DNA of 42,027 bases from JAISGQ01 sp964500965 (GTDB lineage Bacteria > Bacillota > Clostridia > Oscillospirales > Acutalibacteraceae), in the NCBI GenBank assembly GCA_964500965.1, contig CAZCQZ010000014.1, positions 1 to 42,027 on the forward strand, in the 5' to 3' direction. Shown here one piece after another: positions 16,601 through 25,610 of this stretch. A model generated the notes under the pieces. It was not told the origin of the DNA, made no database searches, and saw nothing but the letters and a program-made list of their open reading frames with translations. Each line of letters starts with the position of its first letter. The stretch's first letter is position 1. The position numbers were made by a program, and so were the translations under genes.

Positions 16601-19600
16601 AAATGGAGATGTCGTGATTACCGGTACTGTCTCGATTGCAGATGTAGTATATGAGGACATTGCGGTTACATATATTACTGTACAAAAAAAAGGTGGAACA
16701 GAGCAAAAAGTAACAGCTGCCGATATAGGAAAATTTGATGCAGAAACCTCCACCTTTACTTTTACTTACACGGTTTCAAGTCAAAATTACAAGGGCGATT
16801 ATGATTTCACAGCCGGAAATAATGTTGGTGAATCTGCTAAAGTCTCTTGCAGTGTGTATATGGACAAAGAAAAACCTGAAATTACCGAAGTTACAGCAAA
16901 TCCGTCAGATTGGACAAACGGTGATGTTTCAATCAAAGTTAAGTTTACTGATAATCTTTCCGGTGTGAAAGCTGTATATTGGAAGATTGGTAATGATGAA
17001 AAATCCGCAAGCGATATAAGCGGAAATGAATATCTTATTACCATTGGTAAGCAGGATTATGAGGGTTTTGTTTATGTTTGGTGCGTGGATAATGCCGGAA
17101 ACGAGTCTGAAAAGCAATCCGTAGGCGTCAAGATGGACAAAACAAGTCCTGTTGTCAAATCTGCCTCAGCAAATCCGTCAAATTGGACAAACGGTGATGT
17201 TGTCATAACCGGTGAGGTTGAAGACCCAAGTGAAAACAATGTATCGTCCGGAATAGCGTCTATATCGTTTAAAAACACAGACGGTTCCACAACAACTGTT
17301 AATAAGACGACTGAGAATATAGACGAAACCGGCAACTATTTAGATGCAAACGGTAAATATCAGATTATTATTAAAGCAACTGATTATGCAGGGGATATAG
17401 AAATATCCTGTACCGATTTTGCCGGAAACAAGTCTGAAAAGAAATCCGTCAGCATTTATATGGACGTAACAAGTCCCTCTGTCTTAACAGCCTCAGCAAG
17501 TCCGTCAGAATGGACAAACGGTAATGTTGTTATAACCGGTAGCGTCAGTGATACAGATGTAAACGGTGTACATTCCGGAATCGCTTCAATGTCGTATAAA
17601 GACACTGACGGAACGGTTAAAAATGTTAAAAAAGGCGAAGAGACTGCCAACGCAAAATTGAACGATGATTATTCCTTTGAAATCGTCATCAATGCAACAG
17701 ATTATGAGGGGGATATAGAAATATCCTGTACTGATGTTGCCGGAAACAAGTCTGAAAAGAAATCCGTCAGCGTCAAGATGGACGTAACAAGTCCTTCTGA
17801 CTTGAAGATAACTTATGACCAAAATGTTGTTGCTACTGTTCTTGAGTCCTTAACTTTCGGATTCTTTAAAGCGGAAAAAGTTACCGCGAAAATCGAAGCA
17901 ACGGACAATCATTCACTTGATTATATTAAATGGGAATACAGCGGAACCGATGCTAAATATGGCAAGACAAATATAAAAATGTCAGGTGAAACACCGGTTG
18001 AAAAAATAACCGGAGATGATATAACGGAAGGATATATCACAGTCGAAATCCCCGCTCAATTCAGAGGCGAATTTAAGGCAAAGGCAGTTGACAAAGCCGG
18101 CAACGAAAGTGAATGGATTAACGAAGGTTCAGGAAAGTCTGAAACATCAAATACTACCTCCGATTCAGATATCATTACCGGTTTGGTCATTGATACAATT
18201 TCGCCTAGCTGTGTGATGTATTATTCTGAGCCTGCAAACGAATACAACAATATCCTTTATTATCAGAAGAATCCTGTTGCGACAATCAAAATAACCGAAG
18301 CAAATTTCTATTCTGATGATGTTGAAATCCGCGTAAACGGAGAGAAAGCAAAACTTACAACAGACTGGGTCAGCAACGGCGACGTTTGGACAGGCAAGAT
18401 TGACCTTGGAACAGACGATGGCGAATACATAGTTACCGTTTCATATTGTGACCGATCGGGAAACAAGATGGAAACCTACAAATCAAAGAAGATTGTAATT
18501 GACGGGACTAATCCCACTTGCGAGGTAACATATAACAATTCAAACACATACAAGGACACCCTGTATTTCAAAAACGAGCCTGTTGCAACAATCAAAATAA
18601 CCGAAGCAAATTTCTATTCTGATGATGTTGAAATCCGCGTAAACGGAGAGGAAGCAAAACTTACAACAGACTGGGTCAGCAATGGCGATGTTTGGACAGG
18701 TAAGCTGAACATTGGTAATACCGAGAATGAGATATATAAGGTTACTGTTTCATGTACTGATTTGTCGGGAAACAAAATGGATACCTATAAATCCCCGTCT
18801 ATCATTTATGATAAGAACGCACCGGTAATATCCGTTGAGTACACAAACAAAAATGTCAAGAATCTGATAGCCGGTAGAGAATATTACAATGAAGCTCAAA
18901 CTGCAATCATCTCAATAGTTGATGCAAACTTCTGCTCTGACTCCGATTATGTAAGTATAAAAATCTCCGCAAAAGACGCCAACGGTAACAATGTTAATGG
19001 AGCATACAGTGTAGGTGATTGGATAGATAACGGTTCTAATCATACACTGCCTATTAAGTATAGCGGTGATGCTAATTATACCTTTGACATCAGTTGCGAA
19101 GACTTGGCCAAAAATGCTGCCGAGACCTATTCTACCGATAAGTTTACTGTTGATAAAGCTGCTCCGACGGCGGTAAGTGTAGAATATGACAAGAACGCAC
19201 TGAAGAACACTAAGAGCGGAGTTAAATATTATAATGCACCGGTAACTGTTACCCTTACTGCAAAAGATGACACTTCCGGTATTTATAAATTTGACTATAG
19301 CTATATAAAGGGCTCGGGCGTAAGCAGGGTCAATGCTCAGCTTTTGAAGCAGGCAATTGAGGATGCAAAGATAACGCATACAGGAAAAACTGCAACCGCA
19401 ACGTTTACGATTCCCAAGAGCGTGCTTACGGTAGCTACGCAGTTTAATGGTACTGTTGAAGTTGTTGCCTATGACCGTGCAGGTTGGTCGAGTGAAAAAC
19501 ACGATGACACGCAGATTGTTGTTGACAATATTAAACCGACTGCAACAGTGACATTTAACAAGCCGACACAAACCATTGGTGATGTGTCGTATTATGCCGG

Positions 19601-21056
19601 GAATATTGTTTCGACTATTGTTATCAACGAAGCAAACTTCTTCAGTGAAGATGTTAACGTTGTCGTAACTAAAGACAAAAAGAATTATCCTGTAACCGTA
19701 AAATGGACAAATAACAGTGTAGATGTTCACACGGGAACCTTTACACTTACCGGAGACGGTGATTATGTTGTTAGCGTTACGTATAAGGATAGATCTACTA
19801 ACGAAATGACGCCGTTTAAGTCAAATCAGCTTACGATTGATACTTCCGCACCGGTTATCATTGTTTCTAATGTTAGACATCAGTCCGCAAACAACAAAGA
19901 GACAATTAGCCTTACTGTTTCGGTGCGAGACACCAACATCACTTCCAACAATATCAAGCCCGTATTGAATGTTGTTGAGAAAAAGGATAACGGTAACAAT
20001 GTTTACACATACGAAACAAAAACTGTTTCTCTCGGAAAACCGGAAACGAGAAATGACGAAACTGTATTTATCTATACAATTAGAAATCTTGAGGTTGACG
20101 GATACTATACGCTCTCTTGCTCAGCTACTGATAATGCAGGACATAGGGTGACTACAATCAATTCAACAGGAGACAATGGTTCAAACGTAACTTCAAACAC
20201 CGTTAATTTCTCTGTAAACCGTGAAGGGTCGGTATTCTGGCTTGAAACCGAGCATAACGACAAATACACGGGAGAGGTATTTACCGATGAACTTAACGGA
20301 GCCTATATTAACGACGAAGTAACGATAAAGCTTCATGAATTAAATGTTGATAAGGTTGATGAGAATAAAGACAAAGATAAAAACAAGGATAAAAGCAGAG
20401 ATACAATATTCATTCTTAACGATGGTAGTGAGTCGAAAGATATTATTCTTGTTGAAAATGAAAACTATTCTAAAAATGTGATAGTCGGTAAAGGCGGATG
20501 GTATGAAACCATTTATACGCTCAGTAATAGCGATTTTGACCATGACGGAATATATTCATTCAATGTTATCTCATATGACAAAGCCGGTAATAGCAATATT
20601 AACACTAAAGATGAGACCGGAATAATCAGCTTTACTCTCGACAGAACGAATCCCGTAATTTCCGCGAATGTTAGAAGTAACCAGAGAAAAAAGGCAAATC
20701 AATTCTGGGTGGAATTTGAAATTGCCGAAGTAAATCTTGATGTGAACACGGTTGAAGTTAAGCTTACCGATAAGAACGGAAATATTGTTGAAACCGAAAT
20801 TGAGAATCTCGGAAATAATAGATACAGATTCCTGATAGAGAATGGATATAATTATTCATTTATTGTCAACGCCGCAGATCTTGCAGGTAATGAGGCAGAT
20901 GTTCTTAGAGTTGAACATTTTACAGTATCTACAAATATTTTCGTTCTCTGGTATGCTAATAAACCGTTGTTCTGGGGTACTATCGGTGGTGTGATTCTTT
21001 TAACAAGCTTTTTCTTCATAATTATTTACAAGAAAAAAAGAAAAGAAGAAGAATAA
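13686..21056 (+). CDS. Giant secreted Ig-like repeat protein with C-terminal membrane anchor
   Basis: 2456 residues. I chose the ATG at 13686, 8 bases after GGAGG at 13673-13677; the in-frame ATG at 13671 overlaps that site. A signal peptide (basic start, then ALLLSVLMLLSVMPTSTLVAA) is followed by a prealbumin/Cna-B-like domain containing a Tyr-Thr run, then about 20 Ig-like domains of 90-110 residues. Each boundary is marked by D-x-T-x-P (for example DNTAPTISEI, DKTAPVVSL, DVTSPSVL), and many carry NPSxWTNGDVxITG. Two domains near 18273-18710 are almost identical. The end is one transmembrane helix after FVLWYANKPLFWG and a basic tail KKKRKEEE; there is no LPxTG. It is probably a long cell-surface fibre or adhesin, and the likely effector of the cluster. 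Confidence 0.88.
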   Translation: MLKPESTSKRIIALLLSVLMLLSVMPTSTLVAAEENKGVTVTVKDSDKNAIEGATVTYTYTYTYTAESNEQGTENSEESTGTTSKTVETTTETDENGKAVINLTPNDAKITKLTVSANNYNKFEQASCEYKNGDTVNVTLYMKDPELEFNKGVVSTIYSNDKRYFGDNGSKTYDFSATTESGSTIAYSVSVNGENVNEGDVSISSDGQLTVKKDAEGTVTITAQVERDTEKYYEPKTIKTTVNLKKDTTAPGGLEFAFKADYNKDSTLADKKEVTVTLSAKDDETGIASYSYSTDGGVNWTEIEKGDNSFTISKDIEMAKDQLQAKAVDNAGNASTIEDAQGRAIIIDKSVPGIAETYTLGGDATFADSALYVKDSITVAFEITDDSKVVDTNKKPTLQLNGETETITWDWDSVSKKFTGSFTCDTDGKYTFEVKYSDFVGNEKTTTGTVGIDNTAPTISEITGNPTEWSKSATLTVGATDAGVGIAQYSFDGGNNWQDSKEYKVESNGTYSVMVKDNLGNTTINATEVEVRYLDTDAPTMSVTAAIPNWTSSDVTITGTVNDITSSVSKVYYSTDGENWHELTSSENITIQYDKDNEKAITGFTMKVSTEGKTTYQFKCEDAAGNGSSESSVTVQIDKTAPVVSLESDDNWHNSAYTINGTVTDTSGISKIYYRLSGSNAAWSKIEKANTGDDFKFNVTKPENSGEYTYEVYAVDEAGNSSENNPAKVPVKFDVTAPTISNIKLYADGKEINEGVWTNEEVIVTFSATDVDSGINGVYCYYYENNDANKITVNVTCTNKDNGSYEFKMPNTADNINTYHIYAKDDVGNTSSETTVTANIDVTPPIDLTIKYSKPASAVLAETLSFGIFKADVTATITASDDLSGVKEIEYSFTNSKGEKESKTATAVDGKITVDIPKGDKIQLTAVAIDNVGNRSDSKSKNTDSDNRELDEIAAIGTPKIKELTVDPVSWTNGDVVITGTVSIADVVYEDIAVTYITVQKKGGTEQKVTAADIGKFDAETSTFTFTYTVSSQNYKGDYDFTAGNNVGESAKVSCSVYMDKEKPEITEVTANPSDWTNGDVSIKVKFTDNLSGVKAVYWKIGNDEKSASDISGNEYLITIGKQDYEGFVYVWCVDNAGNESEKQSVGVKMDKTSPVVKSASANPSNWTNGDVVITGEVEDPSENNVSSGIASISFKNTDGSTTTVNKTTENIDETGNYLDANGKYQIIIKATDYAGDIEISCTDFAGNKSEKKSVSIYMDVTSPSVLTASASPSEWTNGNVVITGSVSDTDVNGVHSGIASMSYKDTDGTVKNVKKGEETANAKLNDDYSFEIVINATDYEGDIEISCTDVAGNKSEKKSVSVKMDVTSPSDLKITYDQNVVATVLESLTFGFFKAEKVTAKIEATDNHSLDYIKWEYSGTDAKYGKTNIKMSGETPVEKITGDDITEGYITVEIPAQFRGEFKAKAVDKAGNESEWINEGSGKSETSNTTSDSDIITGLVIDTISPSCVMYYSEPANEYNNILYYQKNPVATIKITEANFYSDDVEIRVNGEKAKLTTDWVSNGDVWTGKIDLGTDDGEYIVTVSYCDRSGNKMETYKSKKIVIDGTNPTCEVTYNNSNTYKDTLYFKNEPVATIKITEANFYSDDVEIRVNGEEAKLTTDWVSNGDVWTGKLNIGNTENEIYKVTVSCTDLSGNKMDTYKSPSIIYDKNAPVISVEYTNKNVKNLIAGREYYNEAQTAIISIVDANFCSDSDYVSIKISAKDANGNNVNGAYSVGDWIDNGSNHTLPIKYSGDANYTFDISCEDLAKNAAETYSTDKFTVDKAAPTAVSVEYDKNALKNTKSGVKYYNAPVTVTLTAKDDTSGIYKFDYSYIKGSGVSRVNAQLLKQAIEDAKITHTGKTATATFTIPKSVLTVATQFNGTVEVVAYDRAGWSSEKHDDTQIVVDNIKPTATVTFNKPTQTIGDVSYYAGNIVSTIVINEANFFSEDVNVVVTKDKKNYPVTVKWTNNSVDVHTGTFTLTGDGDYVVSVTYKDRSTNEMTPFKSNQLTIDTSAPVIIVSNVRHQSANNKETISLTVSVRDTNITSNNIKPVLNVVEKKDNGNNVYTYETKTVSLGKPETRNDETVFIYTIRNLEVDGYYTLSCSATDNAGHRVTTINSTGDNGSNVTSNTVNFSVNREGSVFWLETEHNDKYTGEVFTDELNGAYINDEVTIKLHELNVDKVDENKDKDKNKDKSRDTIFILNDGSESKDIILVENENYSKNVIVGKGGWYETIYTLSNSDFDHDGIYSFNVISYDKAGNSNINTKDETGIISFTLDRTNPVISANVRSNQRKKANQFWVEFEIAEVNLDVNTVEVKLTDKNGNIVETEIENLGNNRYRFLIENGYNYSFIVNAADLAGNEADVLRVEHFTVSTNIFVLWYANKPLFWGTIGGVILLTSFFFIIIYKKKRKEEE
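13858..13881 (+). repeat. Six-base tandem repeat coding (Tyr-Thr)n
   Basis: Alternating TATACC and TATACT units, four copies, within the N-terminal domain of the giant surface protein. Six-base units keep the frame, so slippage would change length but not expression. Confidence 0.6.
18269..18710 (+). repeat. Near-identical tandem Ig-domain duplication
   Basis: The stretch beginning CCTGTTGC at 18273 recurs at 18579, an offset of 306 bases (102 codons). About 120 bases match almost perfectly, coding the block from PVATIKITEANFYSDD through TTDWVSNGDVWTG. It suggests recent domain duplication or gene conversion. Confidence 0.85.
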
Positions 21057-21083
21057 TCACTGAATAGGTAGATTTAGTTGAAA

Positions 21084-21119
21084 TGGCGGTGGCAGGTGAT
21101 AAGCCACTTGCTACCGCCA
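21084..21119 (+). terminator. Hairpin after the giant surface protein gene
   Basis: A 15-bp stem TGGCGGTGGCAGGTG/CACTTGCTACCGCCA, including two G-U pairs, with loop ATAAGC, 27 bases after the stop. Only a short T-run follows (AATTTTG). Probably a partial terminator that sets a lower level for the second half of the cluster. Confidence 0.55.
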
Positions 21120-21217
21120 AAGTAATTTTGCTTAATCAAGTGAATTCTATTCAATGAATTAAAATTTAGTCGATTACGCAAAATTCAGTTTAAATGTTAA
21201 TGAGTCGGAGGATTTTC

Positions 21218-21952
21218 ATGATTGAATATGCAACTATAACAGATACAGGCGAAAAAGAAAAAAACGAAGATGCCGTTAGAGTTTTTATTAATCAGTCAAT
21301 TTCAACGTATGGATTTGTATTGGCAGACGGCTTGGGCGGTTACGGAAACGGAGAAGTTGCTTCAAATTTTGTTGCGGAGTGTGTTGGAGCAACAATAAAA
21401 AATTCTACAGAATTTAGCAATGTGCTCTTGGATGAATGTTTTGATACGTCACAAGAGATGCTGTTGGAAGAAAAAGAAATAAAAGGGCTTCATTCCATCA
21501 AAACGACAATGGTTGTTTTGATTATAGCCGAAAATATTGCGCAGTGGGGGCACATTGGAGATTCAAGATTGTATCATTTCAGAAATGGAAAACAAATGAG
21601 TAGAACGATTGACCATAGTGTGCCGCAGTTGCTTGCCAAATGCGGAAAAATTAAAGAAAAAGAAATCAGACATCATCCAGACAGAAGTGTTTTACTTCGT
21701 GCAATGGGTATCGAATGGGAATCATCATCGTATGAGATAGATCAAAGAAATATGTGTATAGAAAAAGGCGATACATTTATTCTGTGCTCTGACGGATTTT
21801 GGGAATGGATAGATGAAAAGAATATGACGAAAATTTTAAAAAAAGATTTGTCGGCATATGATACCCTTAATGAAATGGTAAAGGAAGTTAAAAATAATGG
21901 TATTGGAAAGGATATGGATAATTATTCTGCAATACTGGTGAACATCAAGTGA
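21218..21952 (+). CDS. PP2C-family Ser/Thr protein phosphatase (2 of 3)
   Basis: A 244-residue phosphatase. The ATG at 21218 has GGAGG 8 bases upstream; an in-frame ATG at 21194 lacks one. Motifs: NED (Asp18), ADGLGG (Asp37), GHIGDSRLY, CSDGF and DMDNYSAI, all in the PP2C order. It is diverged from the other two phosphatases (ADGLGG instead of CDGMGG), so the three are not recent duplicates and may act on different targets. It opens the second half of the cluster after a 160-base gap and hairpin, and the FHA protein gene follows within 13 bases. Confidence 0.92.
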   Translation: MIEYATITDTGEKEKNEDAVRVFINQSISTYGFVLADGLGGYGNGEVASNFVAECVGATIKNSTEFSNVLLDECFDTSQEMLLEEKEIKGLHSIKTTMVVLIIAENIAQWGHIGDSRLYHFRNGKQMSRTIDHSVPQLLAKCGKIKEKEIRHHPDRSVLLRAMGIEWESSSYEIDQRNMCIEKGDTFILCSDGFWEWIDEKNMTKILKKDLSAYDTLNEMVKEVKNNGIGKDMDNYSAILVNIK

Positions 21953-21965
21953 AAGCGTGATAAAT

Positions 21966-22526
21966 ATGTCAATCATTCAATGCCCTAATCATCATTATTA
22001 TGATGACAAAAGAAATAGTACTTGCCCATATTGTGAGAAAATCAGCAGTGCGAGCGCAAAGCACGATGAGGTGGGAGAGTGGGTGACATCGTATGTTTTA
22101 TCATTGCCGCAAGACAATGCTCAATTGACAGAAAGTTACGGTGAAACAGTTTGCGAATTTGAAAAGACAATAAATTTTTGTGATGATGAAACTCAAAATA
22201 TTTTTACTGCCGGGTGGCTTGTTTGTATCGAAGGAAATGAAAAAGGAAAAAGCCACGTGATTTGTTCAGGTAGGAATTATGTGGGACGTTCACAGTATAT
22301 GGACATTGTTTTGTCGGATAATTCAGTTTCGGAAGAAAAGCATTTTTCTATTGTCTATGATCCGAAAAGTGTAACGTTTTACATAATATGCGGAACGGGA
22401 CACACTTATCTAAACGGAAAAGCTGTTTTATCCGAGAGTGTTATTGCAGACGGTGATATGATTCAAGTTGGAACAAGCAAATATGTGTTTGTTGCATATT
22501 GTAAGAAAGGGCGCGAGTGGAATTGA
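21966..22526 (+). CDS. FHA-domain protein with N-terminal Cys/His metal-binding motif
   Basis: A 186-residue cytoplasmic protein. I prefer the ATG at 21966 because the paralogue at 26517 begins in the same way; a GTG at 21957 is also possible. The N-terminal zinc-ribbon-like motif uses Cys6, His9/His10, Cys20 and Cys23 (CPNHH...CPYC). A linker has EKTIN with Thr68, equivalent to KTIG in the paralogue and a candidate kinase site. The FHA domain starts at GWLVCIEG (83-90): GRS at 107-109, then SEEKH where the usual SRxH stands, and YLNGK where NGT is usual. The missing arginine weakens the phospho-threonine pocket, so binding may be altered. It overlaps the next gene by 10 bases. Confidence 0.85.
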   Translation: MSIIQCPNHHYYDDKRNSTCPYCEKISSASAKHDEVGEWVTSYVLSLPQDNAQLTESYGETVCEFEKTINFCDDETQNIFTAGWLVCIEGNEKGKSHVICSGRNYVGRSQYMDIVLSDNSVSEEKHFSIVYDPKSVTFYIICGTGHTYLNGKAVLSESVIADGDMIQVGTSKYVFVAYCKKGREWN

Positions 22527-24232
22527 TTAAAGCGCGAAATTATATCCTTTGCTTATTATTGACAATCTGTATTGCAGCATCAGGAATATTAGCGGTGTCA
22601 GCAGAACAAACAGGTGCTATTTCATTGAATAGGATTTCGGTTACAATGCCGGAAATTACAGTTGAGGTTATGGGAACGGGATATGAAAACGAAGAAATTA
22701 CTGCTTTTCTTGGTTCCGAAAGACTTAGCGTAGTAGATATTTTTGAGTATGATGCTTCGTTAAATTCCTCTTGTGTATATGTTTTAGTTGATCTTTCGAC
22801 ATCAATGCGAAGCTCGTTTGACCTGGTCAAAAGCAACATTATTACATATATAAAAAGCCTAAATGATAATGACAGGATTATTCTTATCACGTTCGGAAAA
22901 AGTGAGGTTAACATTGTTTTAAACGGTAATGAGAATAAGGAAGATGCAATAAATACAGTAAAGGCATTAAAGTGCAATGAGAAAGGGACATTGTTTTACG
23001 AAGCCCTTAACACGGTATATCAGTTATCAAATTCTTCTGATAGCGATTTTGACAGAGAATATGTGATTGCTTTTTCTGATGGAATTGATGCCCAAAAAGG
23101 AAATGCAACCTTTGAAGAAGTTTTGAAACTATATGAAAACCATTCATTGCCGCTATATGCGATATGTTCATCAAATGCATCAAAATCTGCAGTCGATAAT
23201 TTTGGCAAATTAGCTCGTGTATCCGGAGGCAGTTTTTCTATAATTAAATCAAAGAAAGAGTTTAACAGTTTCCTGAACGAAATAAATAAAGTAACAATAG
23301 TTAAATTAAGAGCTTCCACGAACTATGCTGACGGAAAAGAAAAGCAGCTTTCATTTAAGATAGGTTCGTCGCAAGTTGAGTATAATGTTCCTATTGTGCG
23401 ATCAATTCCAGACATGGTTGCCCCTTATGTTAAAGAATTATTTTATGATGCTGAAAAAGATGTCTTTGTTGTTACGTTTTCCGAAAACGTCATTGGTGCA
23501 ACATCTACCGGTGCTTATAGAATTACAAATTCTAAAGGTAAAAAACTTGATGTCAGTGAAGTCTATTCTATTGATAGCAGCACGTACGAAATTTCAACAC
23601 GGAAATCAATATATAAAGATACGTATACATTTGAGTTTTTCGGCATAAATGATGATTCTAAAGAAGCTAATGCGCTTATTGGAAAATCTATAGTAGTTGT
23701 TGAAAAATCTAACAACCATGAATTAACACCCTGGGTGATAATTTTTACTTGTGCCATTGCTTTAGCTGCTGTTATCGTCGTTTTGGTTGTTAACAGAAAA
23801 AACAATTGCAAAGCGCCCAAAGAAGATTGTGTAATTTCTCGGCAAGACAATGTTGCATACTGCGAAAGTGCTGATTACGTTGAGCCGGTTCAAGATGCTA
23901 AAAGGTATCATATTAAAGCAAGTGGAGCAGTCAAAATACGTTTGGAAATCAAAACAGGAAACGCTTCGGAACAAATCGTAGAAACTACAATAATCAGCAG
24001 TTTGATTGTTGGCCGTTCTGATATTTGCGATATTTATATTGATGATGCAAAACTTTCCAGGCAGCATTTTGCAATTGAAAACGATGAGGGGATTTTATAT
24101 TTGATAGATTTGCAATCGCGCAATGGAACCATGTTAAATGGCGTTTGGGTAAAAGACAAACGGTGTTTATCGAGTGGCGATAAGATTTTAGCAGGATTAT
24201 CAGATATAATTATCACTATTTTAGGTAGGTGA
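22517..24232 (+). CDS. VWA-transmembrane-FHA receptor-like protein
   Basis: 571 residues, GTG start with AAAGGG upstream. A signal peptide (about 1-29) precedes an extracytoplasmic von Willebrand factor A domain (about 85-265) with a complete MIDAS site: DLSTS (Asp92, Ser94, Ser96), Thr158 and Asp188. A second beta-rich outside domain (about 300-395) follows. The transmembrane helix is about 404-426. The cytoplasmic part has a ~60-residue linker with VETTIIS (T490/T491), then an FHA domain at about 495-565 with VGRSD (498-502), SRQH (514-517) and RNGT (535-538). It thus joins a metal-dependent adhesion fold outside to phospho-threonine reading inside. The Ig-like giant protein is an attractive outside ligand; that is inference. 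Confidence 0.9.
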   Translation: MELIKARNYILCLLLTICIAASGILAVSAEQTGAISLNRISVTMPEITVEVMGTGYENEEITAFLGSERLSVVDIFEYDASLNSSCVYVLVDLSTSMRSSFDLVKSNIITYIKSLNDNDRIILITFGKSEVNIVLNGNENKEDAINTVKALKCNEKGTLFYEALNTVYQLSNSSDSDFDREYVIAFSDGIDAQKGNATFEEVLKLYENHSLPLYAICSSNASKSAVDNFGKLARVSGGSFSIIKSKKEFNSFLNEINKVTIVKLRASTNYADGKEKQLSFKIGSSQVEYNVPIVRSIPDMVAPYVKELFYDAEKDVFVVTFSENVIGATSTGAYRITNSKGKKLDVSEVYSIDSSTYEISTRKSIYKDTYTFEFFGINDDSKEANALIGKSIVVVEKSNNHELTPWVIIFTCAIALAAVIVVLVVNRKNNCKAPKEDCVISRQDNVAYCESADYVEPVQDAKRYHIKASGAVKIRLEIKTGNASEQIVETTIISSLIVGRSDICDIYIDDAKLSRQHFAIENDEGILYLIDLQSRNGTMLNGVWVKDKRCLSSGDKILAGLSDIIITILGR

Positions 24233-24237
24233 ATTAG

Positions 24238-25602
24238 ATGCTCGCATATGATAATTGCCCCAACTGCTTTATGCCTATGAGTGGTGGTTCGGTTTGCGCT
24301 AATTGCGGAAATGATTATTCTCAAAACAAAAAGTATAGTGGAGTTCTTCCTGCATTTACATTGCTGAATAACAAGTATCTTATTGGCAGAGTGTTGGGGA
24401 GGGGAGGATTTGGTGTAACCTATATTGCAAAAGATATTGTGAAGAACAGTATTTGTGCAGTGAAAGAGTATATGCCCTCGGAATATTCAACAAGAAATGA
24501 AAGAAGCAAAGATATAATACCCTTTTCGGATACAAGAGCGCAAAACATTTTTGAGCGCGGACGAGGCAGATTTATTGAAGAAGCAAAAACACTACTCAAA
24601 CTTAGGGACAACCCTGTAGTTGTAGATATATTGGACTTCTTTACTCAGAATAATACCGCGTATCTTGTTATGGAATATCTGGACGGACAAGATTTAAGAA
24701 AGATGGCAAAATCAAAAGGTGGAGTAATTGAATCTGATTTTGCAAAAGCAATATTTGTTATAATTGCAAGTTCACTCATGGAAATTCATCGAATACATAT
24801 TCTTCATCGCGATATTAGTCCGGAAAATATTATTGTAACCAATGACGGCGCTATTAAACTGATTGATTTTGGTGCGGCCAAAAATTTTGTTAGTACGCAA
24901 AACAAAGGAATGTCTGTTCTGCTGAAGCCGGGCTTTGCGCCACTTGAGCAATACAGCTCTCAAGGTGTCCAGGGACCATGGACGGATGTATATGCTTTAT
25001 GTGCGACATTTTATACGTTGGTATCTGGAAAACCGGTCATAGACGCGCAATTAAGAGCGCGAGGTTTAGAGCAGCCAACGTTACAATCTTTGGGGTGCAT
25101 GGTTACGAAGAAAACATCGGATGTTATAAACCGCGGTATGCAGATGGACTACAAGCGAAGATATAGGGACTTTAAAGAGTTATTAAGTGATATTGATGTT
25201 GATGCGACTTTTGACAATTTGTCAAAATCACAGCAACCATCACAACGTCATAAAAAAGGATTCGATCAGTGCGGTGCGAAGATTCAATATATTGCAGCTA
25301 TTATCGGAAACTCTACATGTAATAAAGTAGCTGTTGACACGAATGATATTTTCAAAATCGGCCGTTCTGCTCAAAGTTGCAAATATGTTGTTGCCGGTGA
25401 CACAAATATAAGTAGAATTCACTGTTATTTGCGCATTGACGGAAAGAATGTATATCTGTGCGATACGTCATCTAATGGAACTTTTTTTGAAAACGGAAGA
25501 CGACTTGAAAAAAACAAAGAATATAAGATTGAGGCAGAAACTCGTTTTTATTTAGCGACACGAAATCACATGTTGATTTTTGGCGTTGAGGAAAGGGCAT
25601 AA
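24238..25602 (+). CDS. Cytoplasmic Ser/Thr kinase with N-terminal zinc ribbon and C-terminal FHA domain
   Basis: 454 residues, no membrane segment. The zinc ribbon uses Cys7, Cys10, Cys20 and Cys23. The kinase domain is about 45-320: GRGGFG (54-59), Lys76 (AVKEY), HRDISPENI with Asp192, DFG Asp210. The activation region reads LLKPGFAPLEQY instead of the common GTxxYxAPEQ, a mark of the 'HRDISPEN' bacterial kinase subgroup. The FHA domain is about 370-450 with IGRSA (374-378), SRIH (392-395) and SSNGT (411-415). A kinase with its own FHA domain can bind phosphorylated substrates or itself. It starts 5 bases after the VWA-FHA gene. Confidence 0.92.
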   Translation: MLAYDNCPNCFMPMSGGSVCANCGNDYSQNKKYSGVLPAFTLLNNKYLIGRVLGRGGFGVTYIAKDIVKNSICAVKEYMPSEYSTRNERSKDIIPFSDTRAQNIFERGRGRFIEEAKTLLKLRDNPVVVDILDFFTQNNTAYLVMEYLDGQDLRKMAKSKGGVIESDFAKAIFVIIASSLMEIHRIHILHRDISPENIIVTNDGAIKLIDFGAAKNFVSTQNKGMSVLLKPGFAPLEQYSSQGVQGPWTDVYALCATFYTLVSGKPVIDAQLRARGLEQPTLQSLGCMVTKKTSDVINRGMQMDYKRRYRDFKELLSDIDVDATFDNLSKSQQPSQRHKKGFDQCGAKIQYIAAIIGNSTCNKVAVDTNDIFKIGRSAQSCKYVVAGDTNISRIHCYLRIDGKNVYLCDTSSNGTFFENGRRLEKNKEYKIEAETRFYLATRNHMLIFGVEERA

Positions 25603-25610
25603 GTTTAATA

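Noticed and set aside
13858..18710. CRISPR array
   Set aside because: The repeats lie in frame inside a coding gene and are diverged protein-domain repeats without uniform spacers.
18912..19730. Open frame of 272 codons on the minus strand inside the giant Ig-like gene
   Set aside because: Shadow of the repeat-coding strand; composition is biased (many Ile, Asn, Cys, Arg) and there is no ribosome site.
20930..21056. LPxTG sortase signal at the end of the giant protein
   Set aside because: The C-terminus has a transmembrane helix and basic tail but no LPxTG or similar motif before it.
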